Source: DATLGB01 sp963726825
Lineage (GTDB): Bacteria > Actinomycetota > Thermoleophilia > Solirubrobacterales > Solirubrobacteraceae
Assembly (NCBI GenBank): GCA_963726825.1
Contig: CAVSDT010000001.1
Span: 1,364,001 to 1,428,000, forward strand
Reading direction: 5' to 3'
Length of the DNA stretch: 64,000 bases
The position numbers and the translations under genes are program-made. The notes beneath the pieces are model-generated. The model saw only the letters and a list, made by a program, of their open reading frames with translations, did not search any database and was not told the DNA's origin. Shown in pieces: positions 59,809 to 64,000 of the stretch (position 1 is the stretch's first letter; every line of letters begins with the position of its first letter).

Positions 59809-60722
59809 GGATCGGGTTCATCGGCCTGGGACACATGGGGCAGCCCATGTGCGAGCAGGTCATCGCCGCGGGCTACGACGTCACCGCCTTCGACCTGCGG
59901 CCGGAGCGCGTGCCCGCTGGGGCGCGCGTCGCGGCCTCGGTCGCGGAGTGTGCCGCGGCCGTCGAGCTGCTGATCACGATGCTGCCGGGGCCCCGGCAGG
60001 TCGAGGAGGTGCTGCTCGGCGCCGACGGGGCCATCGCGGCGCTGGCGCCGGGCACCCTCGTGGTCGACATGAGCACGAGCTCGGCGGCTGTCGGCCATCG
60101 CGTCGCGTCGGCGGCCTCCGCACGGGGGGTCGGGACCATCGACGCGCCGGTGGCGGACGCGCTGCGCGCCCCCGAGGGCAGGTTGCAGATCTTCGTCGGT
60201 GGGGACGAGCTCTCCGTCGCCCGCGCGCGCCCGGTCCTCGAGGCCATGGGGGACCCGGCGGGCATCGTCCACGTCGGGCCCCACGGCGCGGGCTACGCGG
60301 TCAAGCTGCTCGTGAACCTGCAGTGGTTCGTCCACGCCGCCGCGGCGGCCGAGGCGATGGTGGTGGGCGTCCGTGCCGGCATCGACCTGCGGGCCTTGCA
60401 CACGATCTTCGCGTCCGGCCCGGCCCGCTCGTCCTTCCTCGAGCACGAGGCGCTCGAGGTCCTCCAGGACGGCAGCTACGGAGAGCGCTTCCCGCTCGGC
60501 CTCGTCACGAAGGACCTCGCGCTGGCGCTGGAGCTCGCGGGCGGCACCGGCGTCCCGACCCCGATCAGCCAGCGCACGCGCGAGCTCTACGACCAGGCCC
60601 GCTTCCAACTCGGCGAGGGTGCGGGCGAGATGGGCGTCCTGCAGCTGCTGGAGGAGATCTCGCAGACGCCGCTGCGCTTCGCCCCCGACGTCGTGCGCCC
60701 GGAGGCCCTGCGTGCTGCTTGA
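59805..60722 (+). CDS. Beta-hydroxyacid dehydrogenase, 3-hydroxyisobutyrate dehydrogenase family
   Basis: 305 residues. N-terminal Rossmann MRIGFIGLGHMGQPMCEQVIAAGYDVTAFD (1-30), LITMLPGPRQVEEVL near 62-76, VVDMSTSS near 87-94, substrate-binding APVADALRAPEGRLQIFVGGD near 110-130 (a DAPVxG variant with Ala-Asp), and the catalytic Lys in GAGYAVKLLVNLQ near 162-174. Oxidises a 3-hydroxyacid or reduces a semialdehyde such as tartronate or malonate semialdehyde. Third gene of the operon; overlaps the next by 11 nt. Confidence 0.87.
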   Translation: MRIGFIGLGHMGQPMCEQVIAAGYDVTAFDLRPERVPAGARVAASVAECAAAVELLITMLPGPRQVEEVLLGADGAIAALAPGTLVVDMSTSSAAVGHRVASAASARGVGTIDAPVADALRAPEGRLQIFVGGDELSVARARPVLEAMGDPAGIVHVGPHGAGYAVKLLVNLQWFVHAAAAAEAMVVGVRAGIDLRALHTIFASGPARSSFLEHEALEVLQDGSYGERFPLGLVTKDLALALELAGGTGVPTPISQRTRELYDQARFQLGEGAGEMGVLQLLEEISQTPLRFAPDVVRPEALRAA

Positions 60723-61851
60723 GCGGGCACTGCGCATCCCGGCCCGCCAGGAGGTGGTGTTCGCCGAGGACGCGGTCCTCGGCGTTGGCGGCCTCGTGCG
60801 CGCGCTCGGTCACGACAGCGCGTTCGTCGTCACGGACCGCGACCTCATGGCGGCCGGTGTCGCACCGCGACTGCTGCGCGCGCTCGCCGACGACGGCGTA
60901 CGCACGGGGCACTTCGACGGCGTGGCGCGCAACCCCGACCTCGCGTGCGTCCTGGAAGGGTCGCTCGCGCTGCGGGCCTTCGGGCCGGCCGTGGTCGTCG
61001 CGATCGGTGGTGGCTCGCCGATGGATGCGGCCAAGGCGATCGCGCTCCATGCTGCCAACGACGTCGGCGTGGAGGCGCTCGACCGCGAGCCGGGCGACCT
61101 GCAGCCCGCCGCGCCGCTGATCGCCGTCCCGACGACGGCGGGGACCGGCGCGGAGACCAACGGCTTCGGCGTCATCGACGATCCCGCCGCGCAGCGCAAG
61201 CGCTACGTCGGGCATCCGTCGACGAGCCCGCGCTACGCGGTGCTGGACCCGTCGCTGACCCTCAGCGCCCCCGCCGGCGTGACGGCCGCCTGCGGCATCG
61301 ACGTGCTCGCGCACGCGGTCGAGTCGGTCCAGGCGCGGGCCGGCAACGAGTACTCGGCGGCGCTGGCGTCCGAGGCCGTCCGCATCGTCGCCGCCCACCT
61401 CCCCGGCCTCGTCGCCGACGGCACCGACCGCGCGGCCCGCGCGTCCATGCTGCTGGCCGCGCACCTCGCCGGGCTGGCCTTCGCGACCACCGGGTTGGGG
61501 ACGGCGCACGCGATCGGTCACGCCTTGTCGGCGCGCTACGGCACCGCCCACGGCGTCGCGCTCGCCGTGGTGCTGCCGGAGGTCGTCGCGCTCAACCTCG
61601 AGGCGCGTGAAGCGGCGACGGCCCGGCTCGCGGCGGCGACCCAGATCGCCCCGGACGCGGGCGGGGTGCCGGCGGCCGTCGCCGCGCTGCGCGACCGCGC
61701 CGGCCTGCCGGCGCGGCTGCGCGACCTGCGGGTTCCGCGTGAGGACCTCCCGGCCCTGGCCGCCGGTGCGGTGCGCGACGTGGTGATCGCCAACGCGCCC
61801 GGCGCCCCGACGGAGACCGCCGTCTTGCGGCTGCTCGAGACGGCCTACTAG
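60712..61851 (+). CDS. Iron-containing (group III) alcohol dehydrogenase
   Basis: 379 residues. NAD motif VVAIGGGSPMDAAKAIALHAAND near 96-118, PTTAGTGAETNGFGVI near 141-156, metal-binding residues in ACGIDVLAHAVESV near 194-207 and GLGTAHAIGHALSARYGTAHGVALA near 263-287 (His-x9-His). An oxidoreductase for a diol, aldehyde or maleylacetate-like substrate. GTG start at 60712 within the previous gene. Last of the four-gene operon; a hairpin follows. Confidence 0.86.
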   Translation: MLLERALRIPARQEVVFAEDAVLGVGGLVRALGHDSAFVVTDRDLMAAGVAPRLLRALADDGVRTGHFDGVARNPDLACVLEGSLALRAFGPAVVVAIGGGSPMDAAKAIALHAANDVGVEALDREPGDLQPAAPLIAVPTTAGTGAETNGFGVIDDPAAQRKRYVGHPSTSPRYAVLDPSLTLSAPAGVTAACGIDVLAHAVESVQARAGNEYSAALASEAVRIVAAHLPGLVADGTDRAARASMLLAAHLAGLAFATTGLGTAHAIGHALSARYGTAHGVALAVVLPEVVALNLEAREAATARLAAATQIAPDAGGVPAAVAALRDRAGLPARLRDLRVPREDLPALAAGAVRDVVIANAPGAPTETAVLRLLETAY

Positions 61852-61858
61852 CGGCCGG

Positions 61859-61878
61859 CGACCCTCCGGCCCGGGTCG
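61859..61878. terminator. Weak hairpin between convergent Fe-ADH and MpsC/DUF2294 genes
   Basis: CGACCC / GGGTCG, a 6-bp stem with an 8-nt loop in the 34-nt convergent gap. Could end transcripts from both sides. Confidence 0.35.
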
Positions 61879-61885
61879 GCGACGC

Positions 61886-62248
61886 TCACAGCGACCCGTT
61901 GAGGAGGAACAGCTCGACCTCGACGTCGGGCCCGACGTGCGTGTCGGAGTAGAACAGGAGGACCCGCCGGCCGGACAGCCGCTCGATCTCCCCGACGAGC
62001 TGCGGCCCCATGGCCTCCTTGAACGCGCTGCGGGCGTCACCGACGCCCGCCGAGCCGCGCAGCTCCAGGAGCGTCTGCTCGACCGGCGTGTAGACGCCGG
62101 TCAGCACGCAGGCGATCAGGTCGTCCTCCATCAGGTACGTCCGGGCGTGGGCCGGCGCGCGGTGGTAGTACCGCTGGTGGAAGGTCACCATGGTGTCGGT
62201 GACGGCTTGCAGGAGCGCATCGCCCTGCAGCGGGAGACTGGCCGACAT
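61886..62248 (-). CDS. DUF2294/MpsC family protein
   Basis: 120 residues. LLQAVTDTMVTFHQRYYHRAPAHARTYLMEDDLIACVLTGVYTPVEQTLLE near 12-62, then RSAFKEAMGPQLVGEIERLSGRRVLLFYSDTHVGPDVEVELFLL near 73-116, the conserved pattern of DUF2294, renamed MpsC after a proposed membrane-potential system in some bacteria. No transmembrane segment; cytosolic. Physiological role here unknown. Single gene; the 134 nt upstream hold no further gene. Confidence 0.85.
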   Translation of the reverse strand: MSASLPLQGDALLQAVTDTMVTFHQRYYHRAPAHARTYLMEDDLIACVLTGVYTPVEQTLLELRGSAGVGDARSAFKEAMGPQLVGEIERLSGRRVLLFYSDTHVGPDVEVELFLLNGSL

Positions 62249-62382
62249 GAGGCCTCGCTTCGCCCGCTGGAGTGGTGCCGTGCAGCCGGGGGCAAGCCGC
62301 GCAGTGCCTTCGAGTCTACGTCGTCACGACGGGGCGCCGGCTGCGGCCCCGTGCTGACGCGATGACCCCCACGAGCCGGGCG

Positions 62383-63288
62383 TCAACCTGCGTCTGGGCC
62401 GACGGGCTCGATGGCCACCGGGCGGTGCTCGATGAACGCGCTGGGAGCGGGGTGCCCGCACGTGAGACCGTCGGCGGCGATGCGCTCGAGCCGGACCGTG
62501 ACGTCGAACGTCCCCTGAGGCGTGGCGAGGCGCACCATCGCCGTCGCGCGGTCCATGGTCGTCGTCGATCGCAGCGCAACGTCGCGCACGCGCGGGAGCC
62601 CGAGGCGCAGCTGGGCGTGGGCGATCGCGGCCTGGGCGGCCGGGGGCACGCCGATGCGGCCGCGCAGCAGGGGCTCGAGGACCTCACCCCGCGCGGTGGC
62701 CGCGACGAGGCCCGCGACGGCAGCCGGCGCGACCCGCCCGTACATGACGCCGTCGGGCAGCGCGAGCACGGTCGGGGCGAAGCGGCAGCCGCCGAGGTGG
62801 CTGGCCTGCCACACGCGGCCGGGGCACAGCGCGGCGAGTCGCTCGATCACCGGACGCCCGCGCTCGGCGCAGCACGGATCGTGACGCCCGTGGGTGCAGA
62901 CGAGGAAGAGGGGGTCCGGATCGGGGTCACCGCGCGAGCCGTCGAGGGGGAGGTCGAGCAGCTCGGCGTCTGCGGAGTACCGGCCCGAGCACATGGAGCG
63001 CGTCGTGTCGCGCGTGTCGACGAGGGTCCACCGGCGCGGAGTGCCTTCCGAGTCGCGTCCGAGGCGGCGGACGGCCTGCACGCGCACGCCCTCTGCCCGC
63101 CCCCGGGCCTCCAGCGCCAGGGCGGTGTCGCGATCGAAGCGCGAGGTGCGCAGGCCCTCGGGGCCCCACGGGAAGGGCTGCTCGACGAGCAGCAGCCGGG
63201 CGGCGGGGAACGCCGTGCCGAGCATGGGGTCCGCGCGCGCGTCGGCGCGGACTGCGCAGCGCTCGGCGGGTCGGGGGAAGGGGCTCAC
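62383..63288 (-). CDS. Sucrase/ferredoxin-like (thioredoxin-like ferredoxin fold) family protein
   Basis: 301 residues. Cys-rich sucraseferredoxin-like domain: FLVCTHGRHDPCCAERGRPVIERLAALCPGRVWQASHLGGCRFAPTVLALPDGVMYGR near 122-180, where CTHGRHDPCC and SHLGGCRFAPT contain the likely [2Fe-2S] or thiol ligands. The C-terminal part is a small beta domain. Redox or maturation role unknown. The GTG start at 63288 overlaps the stop of the upstream cupin gene (GTGA), so the two are coupled. Confidence 0.8.
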   Translation of the reverse strand: MSPFPRPAERCAVRADARADPMLGTAFPAARLLLVEQPFPWGPEGLRTSRFDRDTALALEARGRAEGVRVQAVRRLGRDSEGTPRRWTLVDTRDTTRSMCSGRYSADAELLDLPLDGSRGDPDPDPLFLVCTHGRHDPCCAERGRPVIERLAALCPGRVWQASHLGGCRFAPTVLALPDGVMYGRVAPAAVAGLVAATARGEVLEPLLRGRIGVPPAAQAAIAHAQLRLGLPRVRDVALRSTTTMDRATAMVRLATPQGTFDVTVRLERIAADGLTCGHPAPSAFIEHRPVAIEPVGPDAG

Positions 63289-64000
63289 GCGGGGACGACG
63301 ATCCCCTCTCGCAGCAGGCGGCGGGTCAGGGTCAGCTGATCGTCGGCGTCGAGGCCGGGGAGGTCGCACGGAGCGAAGGCCGCGCCGTTCAGGACGACCG
63401 CGATCGCCTCCGCCGTGCTGGCCGGGAGGTCGAGCGTCCGGTCCAGGAAGGCCAGGCGCACGCGCTCGTCGTCGGCGCCGGGGACCTGACGCAGCCGCAG
63501 GGCCTCGCGTCGGCGCAACGGCGTCTCGCCCGTCAGGGCGTCCGCCGCATCGAGCTGGGCCAGCGGGCCGACGGGCTGCGGGCGGGTGCGCTGGCCGAGG
63601 TCGCTGCGGACCCGCTCGGCGACCCGCGTCGCGGGGACGGCGTCGAGGGCCTCGTGCAGCGCGGCCACCGTCGCGGCCAGGTGCGGCGCGAGGACGTCAG
63701 GGTCGCCGAGGTCGACGCCCATCGGCAGCGACGCGCGCAGCCGCGGGTCGTCCTGCGCCGCGTCCAGGAGCGCCCGCACCAGCTCGTAGCGGGTGAGCGG
63801 GTGCACGCCGACGGTCAGGTGGATCGACGTCTCGCCCTGGGCCTGGGCGGAGTGGACCGTCCCGCGCGGCAGATACAGCGCGTCGCCCGGCTCGAGGACC
63901 GTGTCGATCGCGGGTGCCTCCGCGGTCCGCTCGGCGATCTGCGCCTTGAAGGCGCCGAACTGCTGGTTGCCCAGGGGGGCCTCGACGACCGGCGCGTGGA
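63285..64000 (-). CDS. JmjC/cupin-4-type 2-oxoglutarate oxygenase-like protein (5' end beyond the window)
   Basis: The visible 238 C-terminal residues begin inside the double-stranded beta-helix: the segment TVLEPGDALYLPRGTVHSAQAQGETSIHLTVGVHP with an Fe-ligand His (GTVHSA) is the end of a JmjC/cupin-4 domain as in ribosomal oxygenases of the YcfD/ROXA kind. A helical dimerisation part and a C-terminal winged-helix-like part (LDADDQLTLTRRLLREGIVVP) follow, also in line with ROX proteins. Hydroxylation of a ribosomal protein is the family role, not proven here. Coupled to the sucrase/ferredoxin-like gene. The N-terminus with the HxD motif lies beyond base 64000. Confidence 0.72.
   Translation of the reverse strand, partial: HAPVVEAPLGNQQFGAFKAQIAERTAEAPAIDTVLEPGDALYLPRGTVHSAQAQGETSIHLTVGVHPLTRYELVRALLDAAQDDPRLRASLPMGVDLGDPDVLAPHLAATVAALHEALDAVPATRVAERVRSDLGQRTRPQPVGPLAQLDAADALTGETPLRRREALRLRQVPGADDERVRLAFLDRTLDLPASTAEAIAVVLNGAAFAPCDLPGLDADDQLTLTRRLLREGIVVPA

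Noticed and set aside
61852..62382. Additional small genes around the MpsC/DUF2294 gene.
   Set aside because: Short frames there lack ribosome-binding sites, leaderless motifs or recognisable sequence.

Overview
This is a very GC-rich (roughly 73% by eye), gene-dense chromosomal segment with strong GC bias at third codon positions, frequent GTG/TTG starts, ATGA/GTGA/TGATG translational couplings, F420-dependent LLM-family enzymes, many acyl-CoA and SDR enzymes, and a c-di-AMP (ydaO-type) riboswitch in front of a cell-wall hydrolase. I infer a soil-type actinobacterium, most likely class Thermoleophilia (Solirubrobacterales-like). That placement is an inference from gene content and style; there is no rRNA in the window. 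I saw no insertion sequence, prophage or CRISPR array.

Layout. 1-8301: a catabolic cluster. A Baeyer-Villiger monooxygenase with a 4-hydroxyacetophenone-monooxygenase-like N-terminal extension diverges from a coupled operon of a 73-aa zinc-ribbon protein, HyuA- and HyuB-type subunits, an SDR and an acyl-CoA ligase, followed by a TetR regulator. The order recalls an SDR / ketone carboxylase / CoA-ligase route for ketone degradation. 8294-12194: FKBP isomerase, HxlR regulator divergent from an MFS exporter - GNAT - PaaI thioesterase operon, and a small secreted protein. 12191-16128: an F420 oxidoreductase, then an SDR + second Baeyer-Villiger-type monooxygenase facing a TetR gene across a perfect inverted-repeat operator. 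16166-21753: lipoprotein, enoyl-CoA hydratase, membrane protein, and an acyl-CoA dehydrogenase / quinone reductase / APH-kinase group resembling split ACAD10/11.

21926-26629: an acetolactate-synthase-like gene behind a Leu/Val-rich leader peptide, a c-di-AMP riboswitch controlling a PGBD-NlpC/P60 hydrolase, and a K+(Na+)/H+ antiporter. 26627-30369: thioesterase, GH10 xylanase-type lipoprotein with a start-codon problem, YqgE/AlgH, and a 1.1-kb low-complexity repeat region with a (GGGGCGGC)11 tract. 30531-39513: SF2 helicase with a Gly-rich linker, PPOX proteins, FAA hydrolase, DUF72, NUDIX, ClpP, and an ABC ATPase / EamA / ABC permease set. 39597-46292: a 2231-aa secreted Rhs/YD-repeat protein with CARDB, carboxypeptidase-regulatory-like and NHL modules (teneurin-like order).

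46311-50450: housekeeping block: pgsA, two PH-domain membrane proteins (YdbS/YdbT type), the primary sigma factor, a small foreign-looking gene behind a 20-bp perfect palindrome, and tRNA-Tyr. 50459-56256: SDR, F420 oxidoreductase, acyl-ACP-thioesterase-like protein, GntR + glutaryl-CoA-dehydrogenase-like gene, lipase, tRNA-Thr. 56230-61878: a LysR regulator (its 3' end antisense to the tRNA) divergent from a tightly coupled enolase-superfamily / ALDH / beta-hydroxyacid dehydrogenase / Fe-ADH operon. 61886-64000: MpsC/DUF2294, sucrase/ferredoxin-like protein, and a JmjC/cupin-type protein cut by the window edge.

Many genes have a TANNNT -10-like hexamer only 6-10 nt before the start codon and no Shine-Dalgarno, which points to widespread leaderless transcription.
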